From positions 68,445 to 132,444 of the forward strand of contig JAUNBC010000001.1 in the NCBI GenBank assembly GCA_030527285.1: DNA of 64,000 nt, given 5' to 3'. Both the position numbers and the translations under genes were made by a program. Position 1 is the stretch's first letter. Every line of letters starts with the position of its first letter. The notes below the pieces were generated by a model, which ran no database searches, had not been told where the DNA came from, and saw only the letters and a program-made list of their open reading frames with translations. Source of the stretch: Bacillota bacterium (GTDB lineage: Bacteria > Bacillota > Dehalobacteriia > UBA4068). Below are positions 29,303 through 39,035 of the stretch, piece after piece.

Positions 29303-30046
29303 ATGTATGATAATGACGATAAAAAGAAAATCGAGCCGCCGCGCCCCGCGAGCGCCGGCGAGCTATGGGAGCGGGTAAAACCGCCGTGGCAGGTATGGCA
29401 GAGCTTTATCATCCTGGTGGCGGCGATGCTGCTGTCCACGCTGCCGGTGCTGTTCAGCACCACGGCGGCGCATCTGAGCGGCGTGGTGCTGCTGTCGCTG
29501 TTCCTGCAAGCGGCGGTGTTCTTCATGGGGCCGCTGCTGATAGTCTGCGTCTATTACAGCCAGCCCTTGACGGCGCTCGGTTTTCGCCGCGCGCCAGCGG
29601 TGAAAATGCTCGGTATCGGCGTGGCCGCCGGCAGCTTGTTCTATGCGTTGAACGTGCTGGTCAGTCTGGCGCAGACGCTGCTGTTTCCGGCGGCGGAGCC
29701 GGTGCGTCAGGATGTGCTGACGCTGCTGGAGCTGTCGGAGAGCGGCTTTGAGACGCTGATGCTGGTGCTGTGCATCGCCGTTTTAGCGCCGGTATCCGAG
29801 GAGATGTTCTTCCGCGCCTTTTTACTGCCGCCGCTGCGCGCACGCTACGGGCGTTCTTCGGCGCTGCTGCTGTCGGCGATGCTGTTCGCGCTGATGCATA
29901 TGAACGGCTGGGTGCTGATGCCGATGTTCGCCGGCGGTTTAGGTTTTGCCTGGTTATATGATAAATACGCTAATATCGGCTATAATATTATTGCTCATAT
30001 GACGTGGAACGGTATATCATTGCTGCTGTTTTTTATTTATGTTTAG
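29303..30046 (+). CDS. CPBP-family intramembrane metalloprotease (CAAX protease-like)
   Basis: A membrane protein of 247 residues with about eight helices. The catalytic motifs of the CPBP/ABI family are present: PVSEEMFFRAFLLPPL (EExxxR), LFALMHMN (FxxxH) and NIIAHMTWNGISLL (HxxxN). Members cleave prenylated proteins or bacteriocin-related peptides, or have unknown targets. No ribosome binding site precedes the ATG at 29303; a TATTAT lies six bases upstream, so the message may be leaderless. Confidence 0.87.
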   Translation: MYDNDDKKKIEPPRPASAGELWERVKPPWQVWQSFIILVAAMLLSTLPVLFSTTAAHLSGVVLLSLFLQAAVFFMGPLLIVCVYYSQPLTALGFRRAPAVKMLGIGVAAGSLFYALNVLVSLAQTLLFPAAEPVRQDVLTLLELSESGFETLMLVLCIAVLAPVSEEMFFRAFLLPPLRARYGRSSALLLSAMLFALMHMNGWVLMPMFAGGLGFAWLYDKYANIGYNIIAHMTWNGISLLLFFIYV

Positions 30047-30084
30047 GCATATTGGCTTCATACTAATATTAACGGAGGTCGAAG

Positions 30085-30588
30085 ATGGTCATTATCGAGA
30101 TGGAGGACGGCAGAAAGATCGAGCTGGAAATGCAGCCGGAGGCGGCGCCCAATTCGGTGCGCAATTTTTTGTATTTGGCAAACAAGGGCTTTTATGACGG
30201 CTTGACTTTTCATCGCGTGATAAAGGGCTTTATGATACAGGGCGGCTGCCCGGAGGGCAGCGGCATGGGCGGCCCCGGTTACAGCATCAAGGGCGAATTC
30301 GCCGAGGCAGGCTTCAATAATACGCTGCGCCACAGCCGCGGTGTGATCTCGATGGCGCGCGCCATGGACTATGACAGCGCCGGCAGCCAATTCTTTATCA
30401 TGCACGCCAACGGCTTTTTCCTTGACGGCCAGTATGCGGCTTTTGGCCATGTGGTCAGCGGCATGGACGTAGTTGATGATATCGCCTGCACTCGCACCGG
30501 CGCTAATGACAAGCCCAAAACGCCGCAGATCATCAAGAAGATCACGGTCGTCGACGAGGGCGAGATAGTAGAGCCTGAACGCGTATAA
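30085..30588 (+). CDS. ppiB: Cyclophilin-type peptidyl-prolyl cis-trans isomerase
   Basis: A protein of 167 residues. The active-site run is FHRVIKGFMIQGGCPEGSGMGGPGYSIKGEF, followed by HSRGVISMARAMDYDSAGSQFFIMHANGFFLDGQYAAFGHVVSGMDVVD. No signal peptide is seen, so it is cytoplasmic. It assists folding by isomerising prolyl bonds. TAACGGAGGTCGAAG precedes the start. Confidence 0.95.
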   Translation: MVIIEMEDGRKIELEMQPEAAPNSVRNFLYLANKGFYDGLTFHRVIKGFMIQGGCPEGSGMGGPGYSIKGEFAEAGFNNTLRHSRGVISMARAMDYDSAGSQFFIMHANGFFLDGQYAAFGHVVSGMDVVDDIACTRTGANDKPKTPQIIKKITVVDEGEIVEPERV

Positions 30589-30637
30589 GAGCTTTGATTA
30601 ACGACGGCGGCGGCATTAAGGAAGAATGAATTGAAGC

Positions 30638-32848
30638 ATGGAACGACTGAATTGGCATATAGATAATATCAACTGCGCCGCCTGTACGGCGCGCATCGAG
30701 AAGGTGCTGTCGCGCGTCGAGGGTGTGACGGAGATCGTCGTTAACCCCACTACCGCGCGCGCGCGCATCGTCTATGACCCGCAGCTGATCTCCGAGCAGG
30801 ATATCGCCTCGCGCATCGAGCGGCTCGGTTTTGGCGTGCGGCGCGAGCAGACGGAGCAGGAGACGCATCGTTATTCGCTGCGCGGCTTCCTCATTGCCGC
30901 CGCCGCGACGCTGCTGCTGCTCTATTTGTCGATGTTCGCGCATATGCTCGGCTTTCCCGTGCCGGCTTTTCTCGACCATCAGCAGCAGCCGCTCAATTTT
31001 GCCGTCGCGCAGCTATTGCTCACCGCCGTGGTGCTGTTGATCGGCAGGCGTTTTTACAGCAGCGGTTTTCCCGCTCTGTTCCGCCGCGCGCCGAATATGG
31101 ACAGTCTGATCGCGCTCGGCAGCTCGGCGGCGGTGCTATACAGCCTGTACGCGCTGCTGATGCTGGCCGGAGGCGACCACAGCTATGTCGATCAGCTGTA
31201 TTTCGAGACTGCGGCGATGATCGTCACGCTGGTGATGCTGGGCAAATTCCTTGAGGAACGCGCCAAAAATCGCGCTAATTCCGCGCTTAGCGGTTTGCTG
31301 GAGCTGGCTCCCGATACCGCCACCGTGCTGCGTGACGGCGTGGAGCGGACGCTGGCCGTTTCCGAGATCGTGGTCGGAGACACGCTGGTGATACGCGCCG
31401 GCGAACGGCTGCCGGTGGACGGCCGGCTGATCGAGGGCAACAGTTTCGTTGACGAGGCCTATTTGACGGGCGAAAGTATGCCGCGCGAGGTGCAGGCCGG
31501 CGACAGCGTCTATGCCGGCGCGATCAATCAGGCCGGGTTCTTTCGCTATACGGCAACCGAGGTAGGCGCGCAAACGCTGCTGGCGCGCATTTCCGCCGCC
31601 ATGGAGGAAGCGCAGGCCAGCAAAGCGCCGATCGCCCGCGTTGCCGATAAGGTGGCGGCGGTATTCGTGCCGGTGATCTTGCTGATCGCGCTGGCGGCGG
31701 CTGCGCTGTGGCTGCTGGCCGGTGAGGATATTGCTTTCGCGCTGCGCGTATTCATCGCGGTGCTGGTCATCGCCTGTCCCTGCGCGCTGGGCTTGGCCAC
31801 GCCTACGGCGATCACCGTGGCTATGGGCAAGGCGGCGTCGCTGGGCATACTGATAAAAAACGGCGAGGCGTTGGAAGCGGCCGCGCATATTGACACCGTT
31901 GTCATTGACAAAACCGGCACGCTCACCGAGGGCAAGCCGCAGTTGACCGCGCTGCTCTGCGCCGGCGGCGTCAGCCGCGCGCAGGCGCTGGGCTGGGCGG
32001 CGTCGCTGGAGCGGCATAGCGAGCATCCTTTAGCGGCGGCGATCTTGGCGGCGGCTGACGAGGAGGGTTTGTCGTTAGCGGAGCCGCAGGAGTTTGCGCT
32101 GCTGCCGGGTCTGGGCTTGGCGGCCAAGCTGGAGGGGCGCGCCTTCGTGCTGGGCAATCAGCGTTTGTTGGAGCAAAACGGCGTCGCCGTTGATGAAAAG
32201 TGGCAGCGCAGCGCCGCCGAGTTGCAGGATCAGGGCGCGACCACGGTGTTTTTGGCCGCCGACGGGCAGCTGCTGGCGTTATTGGCTCTGGCCGATCGGC
32301 TCAAGGAGCATAGCGCCGAGGTGATAGCGCGGCTGAAGCGCGACGGTTATAAGACGCTGATGCTCACCGGCGACAATCTGCGCTCGGCGCGCGCCATCGC
32401 CGCGCAGGCCGGCGTCGACGAGCTGGTGGCCGAGGTCTTGCCGCAGCAGAAGTTAGAGCAGATCGCCGCCTTGCAGCGGCAGTCGGCGGTGGCGATGGTC
32501 GGCGACGGCATCAATGACGCGCCGGCGCTGATACAGGCCAATGTCGGCGTGGCGGTCGGCTCGGGCGCGGATATCGCTCTCGATGCGGCGGATATCGCGC
32601 TGATCGGCAATGATATCGGCGGCGTGGCGCGGGTATTGGAGCTGTCGCGGTATACGCTGCGCATCATCAAACAAAATCTGGTCTGGGCTTTTTGCTATAA
32701 TATCGCCGGCGTGCCCATAGCCGCCGGTCTGTTCTACGCTTTTGGCGGGCCGCTGCTCAATCCCATTTTCGGCGCGGCGGCTATGAGCCTGAGTTCGATA
32801 TGCGTCGTATCCAACGCCTTACGCATAAAAACATTTAAGGAGCAATGA
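30638..32848 (+). CDS. copA: Copper-exporting P1B-type ATPase
   Basis: A protein of 736 residues. One N-terminal heavy-metal-associated domain has C13 and C16 (INCAACTARIEKVL). Eight membrane helices follow, with the transport motif ACPCALGLATPTA in helix 6, the phosphorylation site DKTGTLTEGKP, the HP motif ERHSEHPLAAAI and the hinge MVGDGINDAPALIQANVGVAVGSG. The CPC motif with downstream NMSS-like residues (AAAMSLSSICVVSNALR) marks Cu(I) specificity. It exports copper and protects Fe-S enzymes. No CopZ or CsoR gene is adjacent. Confidence 0.93.
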   Translation: MERLNWHIDNINCAACTARIEKVLSRVEGVTEIVVNPTTARARIVYDPQLISEQDIASRIERLGFGVRREQTEQETHRYSLRGFLIAAAATLLLLYLSMFAHMLGFPVPAFLDHQQQPLNFAVAQLLLTAVVLLIGRRFYSSGFPALFRRAPNMDSLIALGSSAAVLYSLYALLMLAGGDHSYVDQLYFETAAMIVTLVMLGKFLEERAKNRANSALSGLLELAPDTATVLRDGVERTLAVSEIVVGDTLVIRAGERLPVDGRLIEGNSFVDEAYLTGESMPREVQAGDSVYAGAINQAGFFRYTATEVGAQTLLARISAAMEEAQASKAPIARVADKVAAVFVPVILLIALAAAALWLLAGEDIAFALRVFIAVLVIACPCALGLATPTAITVAMGKAASLGILIKNGEALEAAAHIDTVVIDKTGTLTEGKPQLTALLCAGGVSRAQALGWAASLERHSEHPLAAAILAAADEEGLSLAEPQEFALLPGLGLAAKLEGRAFVLGNQRLLEQNGVAVDEKWQRSAAELQDQGATTVFLAADGQLLALLALADRLKEHSAEVIARLKRDGYKTLMLTGDNLRSARAIAAQAGVDELVAEVLPQQKLEQIAALQRQSAVAMVGDGINDAPALIQANVGVAVGSGADIALDAADIALIGNDIGGVARVLELSRYTLRIIKQNLVWAFCYNIAGVPIAAGLFYAFGGPLLNPIFGAAAMSLSSICVVSNALRIKTFKEQ

Positions 32849-32849
32849 T

Positions 32850-34079
32850 ATGAGCTTACAGGGTAATGCATTGGTCGCCCAAAGCGGCGGCCCCTCGGCG
32901 GTTATCAATAACAGCATTTGCGGCGTGATCGAGACCTGGCTGGATAGCGGACGGCAGGGCAAGATCTATGCCGGTATCAGCGGTATCAAGGGCGTGCTGA
33001 ACGGCGATATCGTCGATTTGGCGGCGCAAAGGCGCGAGGACGTCGCCGGACTGCGCTATACGCCGGGCGCAGGGATATTCTCCTGCCGCTACAAGGTGTC
33101 GGCGGTAGACCATGAGAAGCTGATCAGCATACTCAAAAAGCTGAATATCCGCTATTTCTTCTATAACGGCGGCAATGATTCGATGGATACCGCCTATAAA
33201 ACATGGCGCGCCGCGGCTGACGCGGGCTGGGAAATGCGCGTTATCGGCGTTCCCAAGACCATCGACAATGATTTGCCTTTCTGCGACCATTCGCCGGGCT
33301 TTGGCTCGGCTGCCAAATACATAGCCGCCACGGTGCGCGAGACCGGTATCGACCTGGAAAGCGTCTCGACCAAGAACAAGGTGACGATATTAGAGGCGAT
33401 GGGCCGCGATGCGGGCTGGTTGACCGCCGCCTCGGCGCTGTCGCGCCGCTTCCCCGATGAAGCGCCGCATCTGATCTATTTGCCCGAGGTGCCGTTTTAC
33501 AAGGAGAGCTTTTTGTCGGATGTGGAGCGCGTTTACAAGCAGCTCGGCTATTGCTATGTCGTGGTCTCGGAGGGCATATCCGACGAGAACGGCGAGTATT
33601 GCTTTACCTCTGGCGCGGTGGACGCTTTTGGCCATGTGCAGCTATCGGGCGTGGGCATCGCGCTCAAGGATATGGTGGAGCGGGAGATCGGCATTCGCGC
33701 CCGCTGCAATACGCTGGGCACGGCGCAGCGCGCGGCCATGCATTTCGCCTCCAAGACCGACGCTGACGAGGCGTATATGGCTGGCAAGACCGCCGTCGAG
33801 TATGCGCTGGCCGGCAAAAGCGGCGTGATGGTGACGCTGCAGCGCGCCTCCGATGATCCCTACCGCTGCGTCTGCTCGGAGGTAGAGCTGGATAAAGTGG
33901 CAAATATCGAGCAAAAGCTGCCCGTCGAATGGATCAACGAGCAGCATAATTATGTGACCGATGAATTTATCCGCTATGCGCGGCCGCTGATCGAGGGCGA
34001 GGTCGCGATACCGATGAAGCATGGCTTGCCCAATTATGTGCGGCTCGACTTCAGCAAGGGGCGCGTCAGCATCGACTGA
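32850..34079 (+). CDS. pfp: 6-phosphofructokinase, diphosphate-dependent type
   Basis: A protein of 409 residues. The glycine-rich start AQSGGPSAVINNS and the catalytic PKTIDND (residues 135-141) mark the PFK family. A Lys before TIDND and an acidic residue after GGN (GGND, residues 107-110) are the signs of pyrophosphate-using enzymes; ATP-PFKs have GGDGS and GTIDND. The enzyme interconverts fructose 6-phosphate and fructose 1,6-bisphosphate and is reversible. TAAGGAGCAATGAT precedes the start one base after copA. Phosphate donor is inferred, not tested. Confidence 0.88.
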   Translation: MSLQGNALVAQSGGPSAVINNSICGVIETWLDSGRQGKIYAGISGIKGVLNGDIVDLAAQRREDVAGLRYTPGAGIFSCRYKVSAVDHEKLISILKKLNIRYFFYNGGNDSMDTAYKTWRAAADAGWEMRVIGVPKTIDNDLPFCDHSPGFGSAAKYIAATVRETGIDLESVSTKNKVTILEAMGRDAGWLTAASALSRRFPDEAPHLIYLPEVPFYKESFLSDVERVYKQLGYCYVVVSEGISDENGEYCFTSGAVDAFGHVQLSGVGIALKDMVEREIGIRARCNTLGTAQRAAMHFASKTDADEAYMAGKTAVEYALAGKSGVMVTLQRASDDPYRCVCSEVELDKVANIEQKLPVEWINEQHNYVTDEFIRYARPLIEGEVAIPMKHGLPNYVRLDFSKGRVSID

Positions 34080-34097
34080 GCGTCGGGCAGGGGAGAG

Positions 34098-35465
34098 CTA
34101 TACCAGCACGTTCAGCCACTTCTTGCTGCGCATGCGCTTGAGGCAGATGACGGTTTTGACCACTTCCTCGAGGAAGGACAGCGCCATGACCATCGGCAGG
34201 CTCCAATGCAGCACTAATACGCTAAAGAACGACAACGGTATGCCGATGCACCAGACGCAGAGCAGGTCGCAGATCATGCAGAACTTGGTGTCACCGCCGG
34301 CGCGCAGTACGCCGATGAACAGCATATAGGTCAGCATACGCGGCGTGATGAAAACGGCGTAAACGAAGAAGGTCTTATACATGGTGAGATTGGTCTCGGC
34401 GGAGAAATCATACATGTCGATGATCAGATTGCGGCTAAACAAAAAGCCCAGCGAGGTGATGACGCAGACGAACAGCGTCATTTTGAGGAAGGTCTTGGAA
34501 TAATCGAAGGCCAGCTCTTTATTGCCCTGGCCCAGCACATTGCCGATCATTACCGCGCTGGCATTACCGATGCCGAAGAACAGCGCCGAGAACAGGTCGT
34601 TGACTACGCCGGCCACCTGCACGACCGCCAGCGCCGAAGCGCCGATCTTGCCATAGGCGACGTAATAGATCGAAGTGCCAAGGCTCCACGCCGTCTCGGA
34701 GATCAGCACCGGCAGCGCGGTAATGAAGATATGCTTGAGCAGGGCGCGGCTCCAACCAATCAGTTCATGCAGCTTTGCGCCCAGCGGATGCCCCTTGGTC
34801 AGATATATATAACCGAGCAGCGCCAGCATTTCCAGCAGCCGCGCGATCACCGTTGCCACGGCCGCGCCTTTTACGCCCCATTCCGGCATACCGAGATTGC
34901 CGTATATCAGGCACCAGTTAAGGAAGGTGTTTGCTCCCAGCGCCAGCGCGTTGATCACCGTGGGCACTATCAGCCTATGTATGCAGCGGGAATTGAAAGC
35001 GATGGCGAAGGATATCGCCGACAAGGGGAACGACCAGTAGACGATCTCCAGATACGCCACGCCATCGGCGATGACCTCCGGCTCGTCGGCGAACAGGCCG
35101 AGCAGCTGCGGCGCTAAGAATTGCGCAAGCAGCATGAATATTAGCGATACCGCCAGCGAATAGGCGTAATCGAAGCCGAGGATGCGGCGGATATTGGCCA
35201 CGTCCTTGATGCCCCAGTACTGCGATACCAGCACCGAGGAGCCGGAGAAGAAGCCGAAGCAGATCATGATGAAGATAAAAGAGACGCGATTAGCCGCGCC
35301 TACGGCGGCTAAAGGAAATTCGCCGAGGCGGCCGATCATCAGCGTATCTATCATATTGAGACTGACGCCGATAATATTCTCGATGATGATCGGGATACCG
35401 ATGGTCATCGCTGTTTTGTAGAACTGCTTATCGTAACGCAGTAATGGTTGAGGGAACAGACCCAT
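34098..35465 (-). CDS. MATE-family efflux transporter
   Basis: A protein of 455 residues with 12 predicted helices in two related halves. The N-half reads TIGIPIIIENIIGVSLNMIDTLMIGRLGEFPLAAVGAANRV and the start of the C-half reads ITALPVLISETAWSLGTSIYYVAYGKIG. MATE proteins export drugs or metabolites using Na+ or H+. The ATG at 35465 is chosen because GCGAGGTGTCAA precedes it; upstream in-frame sequence runs into the tRNA region. It converges with the PFK gene with an 18-base gap and no clear terminator. The substrate is unknown. Confidence 0.9.
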   Translation of the reverse strand: MGLFPQPLLRYDKQFYKTAMTIGIPIIIENIIGVSLNMIDTLMIGRLGEFPLAAVGAANRVSFIFIMICFGFFSGSSVLVSQYWGIKDVANIRRILGFDYAYSLAVSLIFMLLAQFLAPQLLGLFADEPEVIADGVAYLEIVYWSFPLSAISFAIAFNSRCIHRLIVPTVINALALGANTFLNWCLIYGNLGMPEWGVKGAAVATVIARLLEMLALLGYIYLTKGHPLGAKLHELIGWSRALLKHIFITALPVLISETAWSLGTSIYYVAYGKIGASALAVVQVAGVVNDLFSALFFGIGNASAVMIGNVLGQGNKELAFDYSKTFLKMTLFVCVITSLGFLFSRNLIIDMYDFSAETNLTMYKTFFVYAVFITPRMLTYMLFIGVLRAGGDTKFCMICDLLCVWCIGIPLSFFSVLVLHWSLPMVMALSFLEEVVKTVICLKRMRSKKWLNVLV

Positions 35466-35546
35466 TTGACACCTCGCGCGGAGCTTGCCGCTATCAGCCG
35501 CTGCGGCCGGGAAATTAAAACAAAAGCGCCCATATTGCGGGCGCTG

Positions 35547-35621
35547 TGGCTGGGGTGAATGGATTCGAACCATTGAATGACGATTTCAGAGACCGCTGCC
35601 TTACCGCTTGGCTACACCCCA
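35547..35621 (-). tRNA. tRNA-Gln (anticodon CTG)
   Basis: The minus strand folds as a tRNA: acceptor TGGGGTG/CACCCCA, D arm GCCAAGCGGTAAGGC, anticodon loop CTCTGAA with anticodon CTG, and T arm ATGGTTCGAATCCAT. The discriminator G and CCA are encoded (plus strand TGGC at 35547-35550). The TGGGGTGTAGCCAAGCGG start is typical of tRNA-Gln. Confidence 0.95.
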
Positions 35622-35653
35622 TCATAAAATTATCGCCGCGGAGTATGCGGTCT

Positions 35654-35730
35654 TGGTCGGGACGACAGGATTTGAACCTGCGACCCCTTGATCCCAAATC
35701 AAGTGCGCTACCAAGCTGCGCTACGTCCCG
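35654..35730 (-). tRNA. tRNA-Pro (anticodon TGG)
   Basis: The minus strand gives acceptor CGGGACG/CGTCCCG, D arm GCGCAGCTTGGTAGCGC, anticodon stem CTTGA/TCAAG with loop TTTGGGA (anticodon TGG), T arm GCAGGTTCAAATCCTGT and encoded ACCA. It lies 32 bases upstream of tRNA-Gln in the transcript. Confidence 0.96.
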
Positions 35731-35881
35731 CTGTTTTTTGCAACATTGCTATTATAACCAAAAGCGGGGATAAATGTCAATCATAATTAGTCAAATAATA
35801 GAAGAAATTGTTCATTTTTTAGCAGGTTTTTATTCTTATCCGGTAGAAGTTTAACATTGATTGTTATCAAAGGAGGCAAAT

Positions 35882-37441
35882 ATGAAAATCACGTTTTTCG
35901 GCGCGGCGCGTACCGTAACCGGCTCCTGTCATTATGTGGAGCATAACGGGATCAAATTCATCGTCGATTGCGGCCTGTTTCAGGGCAATAAGGCGATCAA
36001 GGAATTCAATTACCGCGAATTCCCCTTTAATCCCGGCGAGCTGGATTTCGCGCTGCTGACCCATGCGCATATCGACCATAGCGGCCTGCTGCCCAAGCTG
36101 TATAAAGCCGGCTTCAAGAAGCCGATCTATACTACTTCCGCCACCGTAGCGCTGGCCGAGATCATGCTGCCGGATTCCGGCTATATACAGGAAATGGAAT
36201 GCGAGCGCAAAAACCGCAAGGCGGCGCGCGCCGGCGAGCCGGAGATCGAGCCGATATACACCGCCGCCGAGGCGATGGAGACGCAGCCGTTGTTTTGCGC
36301 CAAGGAATACGGCGAGAGCTTTTCCCCGGGCGGCGGCCTTACCATCACCTTCCGCGACGCCGGACATATTCTTGGCTCCAGCATCGTCGAGATCGACTAT
36401 ACCGAGGATGACAAAAAGCAAAAGTTAGTGTTCACCGGCGATCTGGGGCGCAAAGAGCAGGCGATCACCGAAGACCCGTACTTGATCAAGCAGGCCGACT
36501 ATCTGGTGATGGAATCCACCTATGGCAATCGCGAGCATCATGCCTCGCCGGAGACCGATATACCGCGCTTTGCCAAGATGATCAACGACACCTTTTATCG
36601 CGGCGGCAATGTGATCATCCCCGCCTTCGCCGTCGATCGCACGCAGGATATTCTGATGCTGCTGTACGCGATACAGGAAAAGAAGCTGATCACCGACTGC
36701 AAAATATACGTCGACAGCCCGCTGGCGATCAAGGCCACGGAGATCTTTGCCGCGCATCCTTCCTATTTTGATAAGCTGACCACCGAGCAATTCAAGGTCG
36801 AGGGCAAAGCGCCCTTCATCCTCGATAATCTCGTTTATACCAGCTCCGCCGCCGAGTCGCAGCAGTTGAACGAGGTCAAGAGCGGCGCGATCATCATATC
36901 CGCCTCCGGCATGGCCGACGCGGGACGGATCAAGCATCATCTCAAGCATAATCTGTGGCGGCCGGAGTCGTCGGTGGTTTTCTTCGGCTATCAGGCCGAG
37001 GGCACGCTGGGCCGCCGCCTGATCGAAGGCGAGACAAAGGTAACCATACATGGCGAGGAGATCGAGGTCAAGGCGCATATATTCACGATGAACGGCTTTT
37101 CCGCCCATGCCGATAAGAACGAAATGCTCGACTGGCTGTCCGCTTTTGAGCATAAGCCGCATAAGCTGTTTATCGTCCACGGCGAGGAGAACGCCTCGCT
37201 GGAATTTGCCGAGCTGGTCAAGGAAAAGCTGGGCATGGATGCGGTAGTGCCGTTTATGGGCGATACCGTGGAGCTGCTGCCTACCGAGGCCGTGGTGGTC
37301 GCTCAGGATAAGGATTATGCGCGGACAGTGCTCGACGAGAACTTGCTGGTCGATATCAATACCGTCCTGCAAAAGATCATGGTCGAGCGCGATATCGAAA
37401 AGCTGCTGCGTATTCGTAATTATCTCAAGCGCATCAGCTAA
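35882..37441 (+). CDS. Beta-CASP metallo-beta-lactamase RNA-processing nuclease
   Basis: A protein of 519 residues. The metallo-beta-lactamase motif THAHIDHSGLLPKL and later residues FRDAGHILGSSIVEI and FTGDLGR make the two-zinc site. The beta-CASP insert carries VIIPAFAVDRTQDIL and IIISASGMADAGRIKHHL. The C-terminal part has FSAHADKNEMLDWL. This is the Ysh1/CPSF-73-like bacterial family, related to RNase J, cutting or trimming RNA. The ATG at 35882 lies behind AAAGGAGGCAAAT. It precedes the primosome genes but probably has an independent role. Confidence 0.9.
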   Translation: MKITFFGAARTVTGSCHYVEHNGIKFIVDCGLFQGNKAIKEFNYREFPFNPGELDFALLTHAHIDHSGLLPKLYKAGFKKPIYTTSATVALAEIMLPDSGYIQEMECERKNRKAARAGEPEIEPIYTAAEAMETQPLFCAKEYGESFSPGGGLTITFRDAGHILGSSIVEIDYTEDDKKQKLVFTGDLGRKEQAITEDPYLIKQADYLVMESTYGNREHHASPETDIPRFAKMINDTFYRGGNVIIPAFAVDRTQDILMLLYAIQEKKLITDCKIYVDSPLAIKATEIFAAHPSYFDKLTTEQFKVEGKAPFILDNLVYTSSAAESQQLNEVKSGAIIISASGMADAGRIKHHLKHNLWRPESSVVFFGYQAEGTLGRRLIEGETKVTIHGEEIEVKAHIFTMNGFSAHADKNEMLDWLSAFEHKPHKLFIVHGEENASLEFAELVKEKLGMDAVVPFMGDTVELLPTEAVVVAQDKDYARTVLDENLLVDINTVLQKIMVERDIEKLLRIRNYLKRIS

Positions 37442-37463
37442 TTAAGGGCGGAGGTATAACAGC

Positions 37464-38222
37464 TTGGCCGAGCGCACTTTATCAGCTAATTTGGCGTTTT
37501 CTCAGGATCTGCTGACCGATATCGTTGTCGCGCCGCATATCCTGCTTACTAAATACGAATTATTGGCTATCGACGAGCGGGAGCTGGTCGTGCTGTTGCG
37601 GCTGCTGCACGTCAGCGGCGCCGGCGGCTGGATCAGCAGCGCCGCTATCGCCGCCGAATTCGCCTGCTCTGAGGAGGAGGCGCGCGCCGTGGTCGAGCCC
37701 TTCTCCGCCAAAGGGCTGCTCAAATATGACGCGGCCACGGACGGATTTTCCAGCGAGTATTTGTTCCGCCGCCTGTACGAGGAATGGATGGCGGTGAAAC
37801 GGCAAAACGGCGGCAAGCCGGCCAGGGCCGATAAAGCCGCGAAAAGCGACAAAGCCCGCGATAAGGCCGCCATACAGCTGCGCGACGCGACGCTCAAGGA
37901 GCTGTATCATTGCTTTGAGCAGGAGATGGGCACGATGCTCTCGCCGATGGAGAACGATAAGATCCGCCATTGGCTGGAGGACGAGCAGTTAGCGCCCGAG
38001 CTGATCAAGGAAGCGCTGAAGCGCTCGGTATTGCAGGGCAAGCGCAATTTTGCCTATATCGACAAAATACTGCTCAACTGGCGGAAGAAGCATTATGCGA
38101 CCATTGAGGACGTTGCCGCCGAGGACGCGCCGTCCGCTGCGGCCGCCAAGCCGCGCGGCAAAGCTAAGGCCAGGGTCGGCGAGGATAAATTTGCCGACGT
38201 ATATCTGAAAATGCTCAAGTAG
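37464..38222 (+). CDS. dnaD: DnaD-like primosome protein
   Basis: A protein of 252 residues. The N-terminal 110 residues form a winged-helix domain (LLTKYELLAIDERELVVLLRLLHV ... EFACSEEEARAVV). The C-terminal DnaD/DnaB_2 domain is at about 145-210 (YHCFEQEMGTMLSPMENDKIRHWLED ... YIDKILLNWRKK). A Lys/Ala-rich linker joins them. DnaD helps load the replicative helicase at origins and restart sites. Start is a TTG at 37464 behind GGGCGGAGGTATAACAGC. The next gene encodes the partner helicase loader. Confidence 0.88.
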   Translation: MAERTLSANLAFSQDLLTDIVVAPHILLTKYELLAIDERELVVLLRLLHVSGAGGWISSAAIAAEFACSEEEARAVVEPFSAKGLLKYDAATDGFSSEYLFRRLYEEWMAVKRQNGGKPARADKAAKSDKARDKAAIQLRDATLKELYHCFEQEMGTMLSPMENDKIRHWLEDEQLAPELIKEALKRSVLQGKRNFAYIDKILLNWRKKHYATIEDVAAEDAPSAAAAKPRGKAKARVGEDKFADVYLKMLK

Positions 38223-38246
38223 CAGGACTACCACCGAGGTTGAGCG

Positions 38247-39035
38247 ATGAAAAGGATCGACGCACAGATAAATAGCAGCGAAGCGAGCGCAGCGCCGGCT
38301 AAGGACGCCTATGACGACCGCGACGTTTACTCCTGCCTGATCTGCCATGACAGCGGCTGGGTGATCGGCGCGGACGGCGCGCGTCCCTGCGGCTGCCGCA
38401 GCGCTAAGCTGCGCCGCGAGCGCAGGACAGCCGCCGGATTAACGCCGGCGCTGAGCGGCAAGAGCTTCGCCGATTTTTCGCTCGCCTATTACAGCGACAC
38501 GACGCATCCGCAGCTTGAGGTCAGCTATCGCCGCTTAGCGCAGGTGGCCTTGACGGCGGCGCAGGACTTTGCCGCGGCGCAGATCGCGGGCAGGACGACG
38601 CGCGGCCTGCTGCTGGAGGGCGGCGTGGGCAGCGGCAAGACGCTGCTGGCGGCGGCGATCGCCAATCAACTGCTGGATAATGGCGTGGACGCGCTGTTTT
38701 TAGTGGTGCCGCAATTCCTCGATCAGCTGCGCTACAGCTATCGCGCCGAGAATGACGGCGAGGACGAGGCGACGATCATCAAGCGCGCCTATAATGCGCC
38801 GGTGCTGATATTGGACGATTTAGGCGCGCATAACTTCAGCCCGTGGGTGCAGAATAAGCTGTTCGCCATCGTCGATCACCGGCTCAATTACCGCTTGCCC
38901 TGCGTGATCACCACCAATCTTGACTTGAACGAGCTGAACGATACCGTGGGCGAGCGCGTGGTATCGCGCTTTATGGAAATGTGCAATATTTGCAAGCTGG
39001 ACGTTGACGAAGACATACGCAGGCGGCTCGATTGA
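38247..39035 (+). CDS. dnaI: DnaI/DnaC-like helicase-loader ATPase
   Basis: A protein of 262 residues. An N-terminal zinc site (CLICHDSGW ... CGCRSAKLRRE) precedes an AAA+ domain with Walker A GGVGSGKTLLAAAIANQL at about residue 125, Walker B VLILDDLGAH and sensor VITTNLDLNEL. It loads DnaB-type helicase onto DNA. It follows dnaD by 24 bases and overlaps the next gene through TGATG. Confidence 0.92.
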   Translation: MKRIDAQINSSEASAAPAKDAYDDRDVYSCLICHDSGWVIGADGARPCGCRSAKLRRERRTAAGLTPALSGKSFADFSLAYYSDTTHPQLEVSYRRLAQVALTAAQDFAAAQIAGRTTRGLLLEGGVGSGKTLLAAAIANQLLDNGVDALFLVVPQFLDQLRYSYRAENDGEDEATIIKRAYNAPVLILDDLGAHNFSPWVQNKLFAIVDHRLNYRLPCVITTNLDLNELNDTVGERVVSRFMEMCNICKLDVDEDIRRRLD

